Below are positions 29,913 to 39,352 of a stretch of 64,000 bases of DNA, one piece after another (position 1 is the stretch's first letter; each line of letters opens with the position of its first letter). The position numbers were made by a program, and so were the translations under genes. The stretch spans positions 247,653-311,652 of the forward strand of contig JAJYIT010000002.1 of the NCBI GenBank assembly GCA_021789975.1. The letters run 5' to 3'. Under the pieces are notes generated by a model that saw nothing but the letters and a program-made list of their open reading frames with translations, did not search any database and was not told the DNA's origin. Origin of the DNA: Bacteroidota bacterium. Its GTDB lineage: Bacteria; Bacteroidota; Ignavibacteria; Kryptoniales; JAKASW01.

Positions 29913-31708
29913 TTCGCAATCACTTCATCCATTAGGAGTTTCTTCTCGTACGCCTGGCTTGCATCGTTCAGGTACAACATGCCTGCGAGTTGCTCGCCAT
30001 CTCTCACTACCGGAATCGACGGCACACCGGCATCCAGCATCTGTTTCATCGCCGTCGACAGGTCTTGATTCTCCTTGACGCTGAACTTTGTCGGATTCAG
30101 GATATCCTTAACCACAAGCACATCGAGAATGTCTTTGATGGAGGCGTCGCCAAGTGCCTGCCTTATATCGCCATATGAAATCGTGCCGGAGAGAGTCCCG
30201 TCATGTTTGATGACTGGAAACACGCTCGTGCGGCTTTCAGGGATCATCTCGAGCAGGTCAATCAACCTCGTAGATTCGGAAGCCGCTGTGATCTGAGGTT
30301 TCATCACATCTCTAACGGAAATCGCGCGAAGGATATTCACATCACGACCGTAAACGTCCAGCACTTCGCCTCTGAGTTTCAATCTTACGGTGTAGATGGA
30401 GCCTGCCATGTACTTTCTAGAGATATAAGTTGCCATCACCACCGCAATGAGGATGGGCAGAATCGCCTGATAGTTGGCTGTCATCTCAAACACCAGGATT
30501 GCCGAAGATAGAGGTGCTTGTACTGTAGCGCTCGTTACAGCTGCCATTCCGATTAAGGCATACGCGCCCGGCGGAGCAGCAAGATGCGGTACAACGAAAT
30601 TGACAATAGTTCCAAACACGCCGCCTGCCATTGCACCTATGAAAAGCGAAGGCGCCAGCGTTCCTCCTGCTCCTCCGCTACCGAGAGTCACCGATGTAGC
30701 TATGGGTTTGAAAAGCAGCATTCCCGCCAGCAACAGGAAAGAGTCCCTGCTGTACAGAGATTGGCTGACCGCCTGATACGTGTAACCGAAAACACCCGGA
30801 TAAAAAATCCCGATCACTCCCACGATCAGCCCTCCGAGTGCAGGCTTCCAGATGTGACTCTTTACTGGAAACTTCCTGTGCTCAAAGAATTCCTCTGTTG
30901 CGTAGAAAAACCTGACGAAATAAATGCCCACGAAGCCTGCAAAAATACCAAGAGCCACATAGAACAATAATTCCCAACCGCTTCTCAGAGAGAATGTGGG
31001 TATCTGAAAAATCGGTTTGTTACCAAGGATGCTGCGAGAAAGGAAAGTGCCGAATACTGAGCTGATTATGATCGGCGAAAAGGATTGCATGTTGAGATTC
31101 CCAAGGACCACTTCCATCGCGAACAAGGCGCCCCCGATAGGTGCGTTGAACACCGCCGCAAGTCCGGCGGCAGCGCCACAGCCCACTAGTGACTTGGTCT
31201 GCTCTTCGTTTAGCCTGAACAATTGACCCACGATTGAGCCTGCTGTCCCACCAATTGCAATCGACGGCCCCTCGCGTCCGCCGGCGCCGCCGCTACCTAT
31301 TGAAATCGCACTCGTAATAAGCTGCTTTGCTCCAACTACCGGACTGAGGATTCCTCCCTTTTTGGCGACACCATCGATCACCATCGGAACCCCTTCTCCC
31401 TTTACATCGGCAGCCAGCTTAATGGTAATCCAACCGACAACCAATCCGCCGATCGCCGGTATAAGCGGTATTACAAGGAACCTCCTCCAGCCCTGAAGGT
31501 CGATGAGGTTCGCAACTCCCATCAAACCGGCTGGTGCACGAAAGAGCAGCTCCTCGACCAAAACGATCATCTTGTAAAACAACACGGCACCGAACGCAGC
31601 AAATATGCCGGTTACAACAGCCAGCAGCAGGTGGAGCGGCTCCTGGGAGAATTCTATTTTAGAAAGCTTTGAAAGTAACCAGTCTTTTATCTTATAGAAA
31701 ACGTCCAT
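29909..31708 (-). CDS. ClC-type chloride channel/antiporter with CBS domains
   Basis: This is a 599-residue ClC protein. The selectivity-filter motifs are present: GSGGAGGREGPSIAIGG (the GREGP motif, with Glu at the gating position) and GSGGAGGTLAPSLFIGAMAG. About ten helices fill residues 25-435. The C-terminal 150 residues hold two CBS domains (MKPQITAASESTRLIDLLEM and the segment from KDILNPTKFSVKENQDL on), usually regulatory nucleotide sensors. The gating Glu favours an H+/Cl- antiporter over a passive channel, but this is inference. It starts directly after the stop of the GT9 gene (TGAATG) and overlaps the methyltransferase gene. Confidence 0.94.
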   Translation of the reverse strand: MDVFYKIKDWLLSKLSKIEFSQEPLHLLLAVVTGIFAAFGAVLFYKMIVLVEELLFRAPAGLMGVANLIDLQGWRRFLVIPLIPAIGGLVVGWITIKLAADVKGEGVPMVIDGVAKKGGILSPVVGAKQLITSAISIGSGGAGGREGPSIAIGGTAGSIVGQLFRLNEEQTKSLVGCGAAAGLAAVFNAPIGGALFAMEVVLGNLNMQSFSPIIISSVFGTFLSRSILGNKPIFQIPTFSLRSGWELLFYVALGIFAGFVGIYFVRFFYATEEFFEHRKFPVKSHIWKPALGGLIVGVIGIFYPGVFGYTYQAVSQSLYSRDSFLLLAGMLLFKPIATSVTLGSGGAGGTLAPSLFIGAMAGGVFGTIVNFVVPHLAAPPGAYALIGMAAVTSATVQAPLSSAILVFEMTANYQAILPILIAVVMATYISRKYMAGSIYTVRLKLRGEVLDVYGRDVNILRAISVRDVMKPQITAASESTRLIDLLEMIPESRTSVFPVIKHDGTLSGTISYGDIRQALGDASIKDILDVLVVKDILNPTKFSVKENQDLSTAMKQMLDAGVPSIPVVRDGEQLAGMLYLNDASQAYEKKLLMDEVIAK

Positions 31709-32854
31709 TCACTTTCTCATCAGAATTTTCTTCGCAAGGTTGAAAACCTTCGCAACTTCTATTGAGTTGACATCCCCACCTCTTCCAAGAATAAACCGAT
31801 GCTTGGATCCTAACGGGGCCCATTGAAGCGGATCGGTTGGTCCAAAGAGTGAAAGTGTCGGAGTGCCTACGGCAGCCGCCAAGTGCATTATACCGGTGTC
31901 GTTCGTCAGCACCATATCCATTTCCTTAAGGAAGGCGGCCACAAATGGTATTGTCCTGTCTCTCAGCCGAACGTATGGAACCTTTAAAAGAGATATGAGG
32001 CGATCCATAACCTCGTGGTCCATCTGCCCTTCCGTGAAATACAAACTAGCGCCGGCCTTTCCGTGCAGCTTCTCGCAGAGTGAAGAGAAACTTTCAACGT
32101 TCCAGCGATTGCCCACTTTACCAGCACCTGCGTGAACTGCTACTCTCCTCGATCCGTCGCCGCCGGTCCTGGTCAATAATTCCCGCACTTCCGCAACCAA
32201 CGCCTCATCGACGGAGTACTCCAATTCCCCGACGTCGTCGATCGATTCAACCCCAAGCGGAGATGCTACCTTCATATTCCTGAATGACTGGTGGACCGGT
32301 TTGTCATCCCAGCGAAGGTCTACTGCCACATCATAGACGGAACTCGTGCGGTTCGATTTTGCTTCCAGAGACCGGGGGCCTATTTTGGTTGATGCCTGTA
32401 CAAAGAAAGCCATGATATCGTTGGTCAAAGAAATGGAGACGTTTGATGGCACAAGAAGTATATCGTAACCTTTTCTGAGCTGTTTGGCAAACTGAACAAA
32501 CAGCGAAGGCCTTCTGTAGAACGAGAGCTTGTCATAACTTATCACATTTGTGACGTATGGACATCCGATGAGAGCGTCCCTATTCTGAGGCGACACCACG
32601 ACTGCCAATTCTTCCGGCTTGAACCTGTTGTGCAATGCACGAAGAAGTGGTACGGTACACAGAACGTCACCGAACTGGTTATGCTGTCGTATCACGATTA
32701 TTCTTTTATAGCCGTCCGTCCGGCTGCCCGGTGCTATCCTCTTTTTCCGACTTGCCGAAATCTTTGCCAGGAGCCAAGCCGAGAGCCGTTTCGTCCCCTG
32801 CTCAAAGCTTTTCCCGAACCCGGCGGAAGCTCGAGCCCGTGCAGGCATGCTCAC
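31709..32854 (-). CDS. Glycosyltransferase family 9 (ADP-heptose:LPS heptosyltransferase-like)
   Basis: This 381-residue GT-B enzyme belongs to the heptosyltransferase family that extends the lipopolysaccharide core. Seen are the N-terminal acceptor-site motif IIVIRQHNQFGDVLCTVPLL (the Asp in FGDVL is the catalytic position), and the C-terminal donor-site motif VLTNDTGIMHLAAAVGTPTLSLFGPTDP. A basic extension of about 45 residues precedes the fold and may be partly untranslated. The specific acceptor is unknown. It is followed without spacing by the ClC gene. Confidence 0.9.
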   Translation of the reverse strand: MSMPARARASAGFGKSFEQGTKRLSAWLLAKISASRKKRIAPGSRTDGYKRIIVIRQHNQFGDVLCTVPLLRALHNRFKPEELAVVVSPQNRDALIGCPYVTNVISYDKLSFYRRPSLFVQFAKQLRKGYDILLVPSNVSISLTNDIMAFFVQASTKIGPRSLEAKSNRTSSVYDVAVDLRWDDKPVHQSFRNMKVASPLGVESIDDVGELEYSVDEALVAEVRELLTRTGGDGSRRVAVHAGAGKVGNRWNVESFSSLCEKLHGKAGASLYFTEGQMDHEVMDRLISLLKVPYVRLRDRTIPFVAAFLKEMDMVLTNDTGIMHLAAAVGTPTLSLFGPTDPLQWAPLGSKHRFILGRGGDVNSIEVAKVFNLAKKILMRK

Positions 32855-32972
32855 GCGCGAACTCTCGCGCCCAGGAAGGATGGTGCACGCGCAGATTTCG
32901 ACTCAGACTTCAAGCATGAACGTCGCGACATAGTTACACCGATTGCTACATTCAAGTCCAAAGTGACGGCGC

Positions 32973-33167
32973 CTATTTTAAATCCTTAAAGTTAGCGTCT
33001 TCTATCTTCGACCTATCTATCTTCACTTCCTTTTCCTTCTGTACCTTCGCCTCTTTCTGCTTCTCGTAGTCCCTTATCCCACGGTGCACGGCACTACGGA
33101 TAAGTCCCCTCACCATTTGGACCACTATGTAGATGAAAAACAGCCAGAGAATTAACTCGAACATCAC
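32973..33167 (-). CDS. Small membrane protein, DUF4834-like
   Basis: This 64-residue protein has one N-terminal helix (MMFELILWLFFIYIVVQMVR), a short RGIRDYEKQ segment and a charged lysine/glutamate tail ending FKDLK. The layout resembles the DUF4834 family, common in Bacteroidota and relatives and often next to nucleoside kinase genes. Its function is unknown. It starts within the stop of the deoxynucleoside kinase gene (ATGA overlap at 33164-33167), so it belongs to the folB-folK-dNK operon. Confidence 0.75.
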   Translation of the reverse strand: MMFELILWLFFIYIVVQMVRGLIRSAVHRGIRDYEKQKEAKVQKEKEVKIDRSKIEDANFKDLK

Positions 33168-33820
33168 TTCATAATCGGATTATAGTACTCAGTCATTTTC
33201 CGGGGCTTGAAGATCTCTGCCACCAGGTTGTCGAAATCCCGCTCATCATTCACAAAATCGATCTGGTCGGCATTGACGATGAGGAGAGGAGATGATTTGT
33301 ACCTGAAGAAAAAATAGTTGTAAGCTTCGTTTAGACTCTCCACGTATTCCTTGGAAACACTTTTCTCGAATGACCTTCCGCGCTTTTTTATGTTTTCCAT
33401 CAAGTGATCGACACTGCACTGCAAATAGACTACCATGTCAGGTTTGGGAATTGTTTTTTCAAGTCTCGATACCAGGTCTTCATATAATTTCAATTCATCG
33501 TCCTGAAGATTCAGATACGCAAAGATCTTGTCCTTCTCGAACATGTAGTCGCAAATGATGAGCTGGTGAAAAAGGTCCATCTGTGCAAGTTCCTGCTGCT
33601 GCTTATGGCGATTGAGGAGAAAAAATATCTGCGTCTGAAACGCATAACGATTTATGTCGTCATAGAACTTATCCAGAAACGGGTTCTCTTCAAACCGTTC
33701 GAGGACCGGCATGGCGTTCGTAAGTCGTGCAATCTTCATTGCAAGGCTTGTCTTCCCTGCGCCAATCACGCCTTCAATAGCTAAATGTCTTATGTCTTCG
33801 CTGTTCTCGCTAAAGTCCAT
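33164..33820 (-). CDS. Deoxynucleoside kinase
   Basis: This 218-residue P-loop kinase phosphorylates deoxynucleosides for dNTP salvage. It shows the P-loop EGVIGAGKTSLA, the ERF motif in VLERFEENPFLDKFYDD and the LID arginine motif IKKRGRSFEKSVSKEY. The family includes deoxyguanosine and deoxyadenosine kinases, and the base specificity is not readable here. It overlaps folK upstream by 11 bases and the DUF4834-like gene downstream by four, a tight operon. Confidence 0.93.
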   Translation of the reverse strand: MDFSENSEDIRHLAIEGVIGAGKTSLAMKIARLTNAMPVLERFEENPFLDKFYDDINRYAFQTQIFFLLNRHKQQQELAQMDLFHQLIICDYMFEKDKIFAYLNLQDDELKLYEDLVSRLEKTIPKPDMVVYLQCSVDHLMENIKKRGRSFEKSVSKEYVESLNEAYNYFFFRYKSSPLLIVNADQIDFVNDERDFDNLVAEIFKPRKMTEYYNPIMK

Positions 33821-34331
33821 CTGAGTTTTCCAGAGGTAGGTGAAGGTCGGTTATCTTATCTACATGTGACTCGTCCGGACATTCAGTGAGCAGCTCTCCG
33901 ACCGTCTTCACAAATACCGGGTGAACAAATTCCGCTGCGATTTCCGACAGCGGCTCCAGGACGAACCTGCGCTGATGCGCGCGGGGGTGTGGAATCACAA
34001 GGCTCTCGGAATCTACTTCCATGTTGCCATAGAATATTATGTCCACGTCAAACTCTCTCTCATGCGAAGTTTCCCTCGGGACTCGACCAACCTGAGTCTC
34101 AATCGATTTGAGAACGCGAAGGAGAAGAAGCGGACCTATCATCGTTCTTATCTTTGCCGCCAAATTCAAAAATTTCGGCTGGTCCAGATAATCCACCGGA
34201 TCGGACTCATAGACCGAAGATATCTCCAGCAGTTCGATACCTGCAGAATTCCTGATCGATTGAAGTCCTTTGCTGAGATATCCTGCTCTATCCCCGAGAT
34301 TCGAGCCAAGCATCAGATAACAATCAGCCAA
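33810..34331 (-). CDS. folK: 2-amino-4-hydroxy-6-hydroxymethyldihydropteridine diphosphokinase
   Basis: FolK transfers pyrophosphate from ATP to 6-hydroxymethyl-dihydropterin in folate synthesis. The 173-residue protein begins YLMLGSNLGDRAGYL, then has PVDYLDQPKFLNLAAKI, and the family signature EREFDVDIIFYG with metal-binding aspartates followed by the IPHPRAHQRRFVLEPL loop. It overlaps folB by eight bases and the nucleoside kinase by 11. The order folB-folK gives two consecutive pathway steps made from one message. Confidence 0.95.
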   Translation of the reverse strand: MADCYLMLGSNLGDRAGYLSKGLQSIRNSAGIELLEISSVYESDPVDYLDQPKFLNLAAKIRTMIGPLLLLRVLKSIETQVGRVPRETSHEREFDVDIIFYGNMEVDSESLVIPHPRAHQRRFVLEPLSEIAAEFVHPVFVKTVGELLTECPDESHVDKITDLHLPLENSDGL

Positions 34332-34716
34332 TGCCGACCGAATCCTTTTGCTCGCGAACCCTCTCTGTCTCGAACTCGACGGAATCCACGACGCCGCCGA
34401 CCTGCGGAGTATGCTTCCTTACCCTGACAACCACTCTGCTCAATTGCAAGAAATTAGTAATAATGCTTTCGGCGATCCGCGTGCCAAGGGATTCTATCAA
34501 ATAGAATCGCTTTTCAGTGACTAGTTCACGAATGGATTTGTAAACTCTCTGGTAGTCAACCGCGTCTTTCAGACGGTCGCTTTCCGCAGCTCCTGAAAAA
34601 TCTCCGTACATCTCAACATCCACCTCGAACTTGCCGCCAGATGCCTGCTCATTTGAAAGAACACCATGGTACGCGTAGAAGGTAGCGTTGTGAAGTCGGA
34701 TACACTGTTCGTTCAT
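34324..34716 (-). CDS. folB: Dihydroneopterin aldolase
   Basis: FolB cleaves 7,8-dihydroneopterin to 6-hydroxymethyl-dihydropterin and glycolaldehyde. The 130-residue protein has the typical start IRLHNATFYAYHGVLSNEQ (with the conserved YHGV), VDYQRVYKSIRELV, and YLIESLGTRIAESI. Length and motifs are normal for the tunnelling fold. It is the first gene of the folB-folK-dNK-DUF4834 operon. Confidence 0.94.
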   Translation of the reverse strand: MNEQCIRLHNATFYAYHGVLSNEQASGGKFEVDVEMYGDFSGAAESDRLKDAVDYQRVYKSIRELVTEKRFYLIESLGTRIAESIITNFLQLSRVVVRVRKHTPQVGGVVDSVEFETERVREQKDSVGIG

Positions 34717-35118
34717 CGAATTTCAATAAATATAGGGCGAGCCGAAAAGATTTTCAAGGATTAGAGAATCCGTTACTGATCGGATTGTCGAACGTGAGCC
34801 CTTTCACTTTGGTTGATAACATCAACGAAACTGCCCCCCGGCGGAATTTCCGGATTAGCTCCCCATCAATTCCAGCTCCGATTATCAAATAGGATTGTCG
34901 GGCCTGCAAGGAACCAGACGCGCGAACACCGTTCCCCATGCCATGATGCCGACCATCCGCGGGAAATCAGCATCAACTCGAACAAAAAAAACAGAAATCG
35001 TGTAGCACAGCTTAGCCGGACAGACACGGTATTGCCCATAATCGTGCATGTCCTTCAAGAATCTATCTTACAGGACTGTCCGACTCGCCCCCTGTAAAAA
35101 GACGCATTGCGGCAAGTG
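34717..35118. other. Gene-free gap upstream of folB
   Basis: These 402 bp contain only short frames without support. The folB promoter should lie here, together with the end of the cytochrome operon transcript. No clear terminator with a T-run is visible. Confidence 0.4.
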
Positions 35119-35379
35119 CTAAACTTTCTCCCGCACTTTCTCCTTGCTTCCATCACCCTTGACGTTTGAATCGGAAATTCCCTTCTGTGACCGAGAGGGT
35201 TGTGACTCCCGGGTATATACTTTCAAAAGGAGAAAGAACATCAGTATGAGCAAGACGACAATCAAAGGGAGAGTGAAATTGAACCTTTGAGCAAAAGAGG
35301 GAATGGAGGCAGCCAGCGAGTCGTTGGCCGAGGTGCCTACCAGGATTAGAGAGATAATAACGAGTAACATGGATATCAC
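35119..35379 (-). CDS. Small two-helix membrane protein of the cytochrome operon
   Basis: This 86-residue protein has two hydrophobic segments (MISMLLVIISLILVG and LPLIVVLLILMFFLLL) separated by about 25 residues, then a charged tail (SRSQKGISDSNVKGDG...). It overlaps the cytochrome b stop (ATGA), so it is translationally coupled to it and may be an accessory subunit of the Rieske/cytochrome b complex. No haem-binding CxxCH is present, so it is not a cytochrome c. I do not recognise a family. Confidence 0.7.
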   Translation of the reverse strand: MISMLLVIISLILVGTSANDSLAASIPSFAQRFNFTLPLIVVLLILMFFLLLKVYTRESQPSRSQKGISDSNVKGDGSKEKVREKV

Positions 35380-36413
35380 GTTGTTAGATATGCGAGTATT
35401 GTCATGGAGATCATGTAAACGAGAACCGCGGCACCAAAAAGTGTGAAGAACGTGCTCTTTTGATTTCTCGAAGCTCTTCTATCAAGAAATGGTACAATGA
35501 GCCAGACTAAAACAGCAAGTGTGATCGTGCCAATCGCTATTGTCTCCGGAAATCTCCTCAAGGTTTCAAAAACAAACAGGAAATACCACTCGGGTTTGAT
35601 CCCAACGGGCGCCGGCATAACAGGGTTGACCTTCGGTCCCAAACCCGCCGGGAACATCGTAACCATAGCAAGAAGGATCGCAAGCCCTCCCGCCCAGACC
35701 GCCGCGTCCCTCATAAGAAAATTTGGGAAGAACTTTATAGCCTCTCTTTTGTTGGCTTGAGACAACGGTACGCTGCTTCCGAAGACCTGGCTGAGCAAAA
35801 CGTGGAGAGTTATCAGAAGAACTGCCAGAAGCGGCAGGATGACTGTGTGGAGTGTGAACATCCTTGTAAGTGTTGCAGCCCCGACGTCTCTTCCGCCTTC
35901 CATAATCCTCGTTATGAACCTCCCCAGGATCGGCATTATAGATGGAGTGTTGACCCCAACTTTCGTGGCAAAGTAGGAGAGAGTCGTCCAGGGCAAGAGG
36001 TAGCCTGTGAAGGTAAAGGCAAGAACCAACCCAAGAATTAAGACTCCGAGTATCCACATGACCTCACGCGGCTTCCTGTACGCCTTCATGAAGTAAGTCG
36101 AAAACATGTGGATGAAGACAACTGCCACCAGGAAATTCGCACCCCAGAAGTGGATCGATCTAATCAGCCAGCCGTACTTCACCGTCTCCATGACGTACTT
36201 GACAGACTCATGCGCATAAGCAGGATTCGGCGAGTAATACAGCGCTAGCAAAATACCTGTGATGATCTGAAGGGTGATCAGGAAGAGCGCGAGCCCACCG
36301 AAGTAATACCAGAATGAATGCTTGTGTTGAGGGACAGATTTTTCCTTCGCCCATCTGCGGAGAGCAGACAGGTCCATCCTCTCGTCGAAAAAACCAACCA
36401 GACGTTGCTTCAT
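35376..36413 (-). CDS. Cytochrome b (b6-type) of a Rieske/cytochrome b complex
   Basis: This 345-residue membrane protein combines the b6-like N-terminal four helices and the subunit IV-like C-terminal part in one chain. The haem ligands are visible: SIHFWGANFLVAVVFIHMF (13 residues between the two His) and LHTVILPLLAVLLITLHV (14 between). The 14-residue spacing is that of b6-type rather than mitochondrial-type cytochrome b. The quinol-site PEWY motif is in IKPEWYFLFVFETLR. It oxidises quinol and passes one electron to the Rieske protein and one across the membrane. The Rieske gene is directly upstream and no cytochrome c1 gene is present. Confidence 0.95.
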   Translation of the reverse strand: MKQRLVGFFDERMDLSALRRWAKEKSVPQHKHSFWYYFGGLALFLITLQIITGILLALYYSPNPAYAHESVKYVMETVKYGWLIRSIHFWGANFLVAVVFIHMFSTYFMKAYRKPREVMWILGVLILGLVLAFTFTGYLLPWTTLSYFATKVGVNTPSIMPILGRFITRIMEGGRDVGAATLTRMFTLHTVILPLLAVLLITLHVLLSQVFGSSVPLSQANKREAIKFFPNFLMRDAAVWAGGLAILLAMVTMFPAGLGPKVNPVMPAPVGIKPEWYFLFVFETLRRFPETIAIGTITLAVLVWLIVPFLDRRASRNQKSTFFTLFGAAVLVYMISMTILAYLTT

Positions 36414-36419
36414 CCGGCG

Positions 36420-36860
36420 TCAGGCAGGCTCAATCGGCACCGAAACGAAAATCTTCTCCCCCGAAACCGACACCTGGTATTTTGGCAGAGGCAAGACTGC
36501 CGGCCCCCTCATGACCTTACCCGTAATGGCGAATTCGCTTCCATGGCACGCGCAGTGGAAGTAATCTCCATCGGATCTGAATTGCACCGTGCAACCGAGA
36601 TGTGTGCACTTGGCAGAGAGAGAGGTGTACGTCCCATTTGGAAGCCTCACAAGCACCGCGGGTTCGTCAAGGAATTTGAAGTACTTCGCCGTGTTCCGTT
36701 TCATTATGCCGGTGTCTGTGACGAATACCTTACTTTGTTCGCCGAGGGCAACGGAAGGTGGACTTAGAAACCTTATGACAGGATATAGTATATAGGCGGC
36801 AACTATTGCGACACCGCCCCCCAATATACGGTTCAAGAATTGTCTTCTGGTCGAGTTCAT
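36420..36860 (-). CDS. Rieske iron-sulfur protein
   Basis: This 146-residue protein has a twin-arginine leader (TRRQFLNRILGGGVAIVAAY) that also serves as membrane anchor. The 2Fe-2S ligands are in KCTHLGCTV and FHCACHGSEF, including the two His. It carries electrons from quinol on the outer face to a cytochrome acceptor. It is the first gene of a three-gene operon with cytochrome b and the small membrane protein. Confidence 0.95.
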   Translation of the reverse strand: MNSTRRQFLNRILGGGVAIVAAYILYPVIRFLSPPSVALGEQSKVFVTDTGIMKRNTAKYFKFLDEPAVLVRLPNGTYTSLSAKCTHLGCTVQFRSDGDYFHCACHGSEFAITGKVMRGPAVLPLPKYQVSVSGEKIFVSVPIEPA

Positions 36861-37042
36861 ACAATACAGTTAACATCATTCATCTGCATTCTTGTTCCTT
36901 CCCTATGAAAAATTAATTCATAACAGCCAGATCTATGCGCTCGTTCCCGTACTTCGCAATACTGACGAAATCGACTGCACTTGCCAGATCGGGGCATTCT
37001 CGGCTTAGTGAGGAGGGGTTTGGGCGGTGGGTCGAATCGGAG

Positions 37043-37948
37043 CTATACTATTATCTTCAGACTTCGAGGGGTGACGGTTATATCCAGCTCAGTAACCCTG
37101 GATGTCGGGATCTCTCCATCTCTGTGAACTGCAACGGGAATCTCGGATTTTATGTTCACTTTGCTTGACCTCCTCATAGTCACTTCGGGAAGTTTTACAT
37201 GTTCGCCTCGAAGAACGCTGGGGATGACTCTTAGCACACGGGGTATCGAGACATCCCTGACGATGCAAGCATCGAGTGCACCGTCGTCCAATACGGCGTT
37301 TGGCGTCAGAAGGAAACCGCCGCCAGCGGAGATACCGTTCCCAATTGCGACGAGATAACTCTTTTGGTTGATCACATCATCGTCGAGTCGGATTGTAAGC
37401 TGGGCCGATTTGTACTTCGACAGGGTTCGCATTACCGATACAAGATATCTGGAGATTCCTTTAAGTCGAGTGAAATTCAAACTCTCGCGTGCCACCTCCG
37501 CATCGAATCCGATACCGACGCCGTTTACAAACACGAATTCCCTGTTATCCATACAGACTGTGCCGACATCTATCGCTTTGATCTTTCCGGCAACAGCTCT
37601 GTGTACGTACTCGTGGAGACTCTTCAGTCTGCCTATTGCTCTTACGAAATCGTTCCCCGTACCTGTAGGGATCACTCCCATTACTTTCTTCGACTTCCAT
37701 GCACCTGTGGCAACTTCATTGACTGTCCCATCACCGCCCACCGCAATCACCACATCGAACTCATTTGTGTTTTCGTTCGCAAGCTCGGTCGCATGCTGGG
37801 GTGCCTCGGTCAATTGGAGGTCGAATCTAACCCCCAGTTTTTTGGCAACGCCGACAAGGCGTGGAAGAACGCGTCTGGTCCTCCCATTGCCTGAGACAGG
37901 ATTCACGATGAATCTTACCGCACGATCGCTTAAGGAGCCGGGTTCCAT
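37043..37948 (-). CDS. Diacylglycerol/lipid kinase of the YegS/DagK family
   Basis: This 301-residue soluble lipid kinase has the nucleotide motif VIAVGGDGTVNEVATG, the GTGNDF motif in GVIPTGTGNDFVRAIG, and the C-terminal GAL(D)A metal loop (LDDGALDACIV). It phosphorylates a lipid such as diacylglycerol for phospholipid recycling, but the substrate (diacylglycerol, ceramide or undecaprenol) cannot be told. It follows the cation-exchanger gene after seven bases on the same strand. Confidence 0.9.
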   Translation of the reverse strand: MEPGSLSDRAVRFIVNPVSGNGRTRRVLPRLVGVAKKLGVRFDLQLTEAPQHATELANENTNEFDVVIAVGGDGTVNEVATGAWKSKKVMGVIPTGTGNDFVRAIGRLKSLHEYVHRAVAGKIKAIDVGTVCMDNREFVFVNGVGIGFDAEVARESLNFTRLKGISRYLVSVMRTLSKYKSAQLTIRLDDDVINQKSYLVAIGNGISAGGGFLLTPNAVLDDGALDACIVRDVSIPRVLRVIPSVLRGEHVKLPEVTMRRSSKVNIKSEIPVAVHRDGEIPTSRVTELDITVTPRSLKIIV

Positions 37949-37955
37949 AAATAGT

Positions 37956-39209
37956 TCACTTTCTTTTCGCAGTCGCTAGCCGGAATGTTTCCTTCAATCC
38001 AGATCGGATTCTGAATTCGCGCCGGTGTTTGGCTATTTCGTAAATCGTTAGTATCCCGAATAGGATGGAAGTAATAACGCGCGAATTATCTCCAATGATA
38101 GGAATCTTAGGGAGAAAAGTAAAGTTGCCCGGAAACACGAACTGAGCGAACCAGAGTACGAAAAGGATAATCGCGTTGCCTCGAGTGAAACGCAATTTTG
38201 CCAGCGTTGAGCAGCCGTAGAATGTCATCATCATCGAAAGAAGGATTTCCTCGCGGTGATGGATGTCGAGCGGTATTGTCGATACCCTGCCCATCGAGAG
38301 CGAATATACGATCGGGACCATTGAAACGAGCAACGTCCACTGGTTCACTTTGCTGCTTATCATGTTCAAGAGTGCCATTGGAGCGAGTCGTACAGTTCTC
38401 GCCCAATAGAATGCCGTCACCTTTTCTGGAAACTCGGAGAGAAACGGGGCCACCCACTGGACGAAGACAAATGCGCTGATACCCATGCCGGCAGCGAGCT
38501 GCGTCATGCCCTTCAGGAAAGGATCGGCCACCGCCCACATTGTCACTCCTCCTACAAGAAACAGAAAAACCAAGAGCACGCCACGTTTCCTTTCTTCTCC
38601 GATGTCTACCAGTGCGCGCGGCATGGAGAGAAGTAAATCCTTTTTTCCCTCCTCTTCTTTGGGGAGAACCCGCAGAAGGTACATGTAGCCGACGAATACC
38701 AATCCTAAGAATATTGCGTCATACACTTGCAGATCGCGCTTCATTAGGACAATGAAGAAGTACAAAGATGATACGAAAAGAGCAACAACCTCTATTAGGT
38801 TTTCAGGACGCAATTCTATTTCTTTGATGCCTTTCCTGGTCCTCAGTCGCGAGTATATATCCGCAGTAATGAAGATCAGCGGCCAACCGACTCCCATGAG
38901 CAGCCTGTTTGATCCGGTAAAATTAGCGAGCATAAGGTCGATGTCTTTTTTCCATGCGATGACAGCCTCAACCATGAACTCAGGAACCACCTGGAGTAGC
39001 GCCACAATCGCGACGGCGAGCCCCTGGCTTATGCTGAACTCTGCCGCCTCAGCCGACCAACTGATTATGAGTGCGGAGACCACAACCGCGCTAAAGCACA
39101 AGAACGCGATTGCTCCGGCCAATCGGATCGGATAAAGATGAAGATAAAACGACACAACAAGGCTGTACAGCGACATTATCAGGAAATACAGCCCGTACCG
39201 TGATCTCAT
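37956..39209 (-). CDS. Cation/calcium exchanger-like membrane protein
   Basis: This 417-residue protein has about ten to eleven helices in two inverted halves. The alpha repeats of the CaCA superfamily are visible: LLQVVPEFMVEAVIAW with FTGSNRLLMGVGWPL in the first half, and VAPFLSEFPEKVTAFYWA with LNMISSKVNQWTLLVSMVP in the second, with acidic residues at the expected ion site. It most likely exchanges Ca2+ or another cation for Na+ or H+. Sequence identity to classical exchangers is probably low, so the ion is uncertain. It is co-oriented and nearly adjacent to the lipid kinase gene. Confidence 0.75.
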   Translation of the reverse strand: MRSRYGLYFLIMSLYSLVVSFYLHLYPIRLAGAIAFLCFSAVVVSALIISWSAEAAEFSISQGLAVAIVALLQVVPEFMVEAVIAWKKDIDLMLANFTGSNRLLMGVGWPLIFITADIYSRLRTRKGIKEIELRPENLIEVVALFVSSLYFFIVLMKRDLQVYDAIFLGLVFVGYMYLLRVLPKEEEGKKDLLLSMPRALVDIGEERKRGVLLVFLFLVGGVTMWAVADPFLKGMTQLAAGMGISAFVFVQWVAPFLSEFPEKVTAFYWARTVRLAPMALLNMISSKVNQWTLLVSMVPIVYSLSMGRVSTIPLDIHHREEILLSMMMTFYGCSTLAKLRFTRGNAIILFVLWFAQFVFPGNFTFLPKIPIIGDNSRVITSILFGILTIYEIAKHRREFRIRSGLKETFRLATAKRK

Positions 39210-39352
39210 ATTATGCTTTTCTGTCGTCCCCTCTTAAATCGCCGCCCATGACAATGCGCCTGTCCCACGATATGTGCTTCTTACAACTCCTCGTATTCCC
39301 TTCTTCCGTATCCACGGCGTTCCTCTCTAGTATTCAGATATCCTTCGATCCG

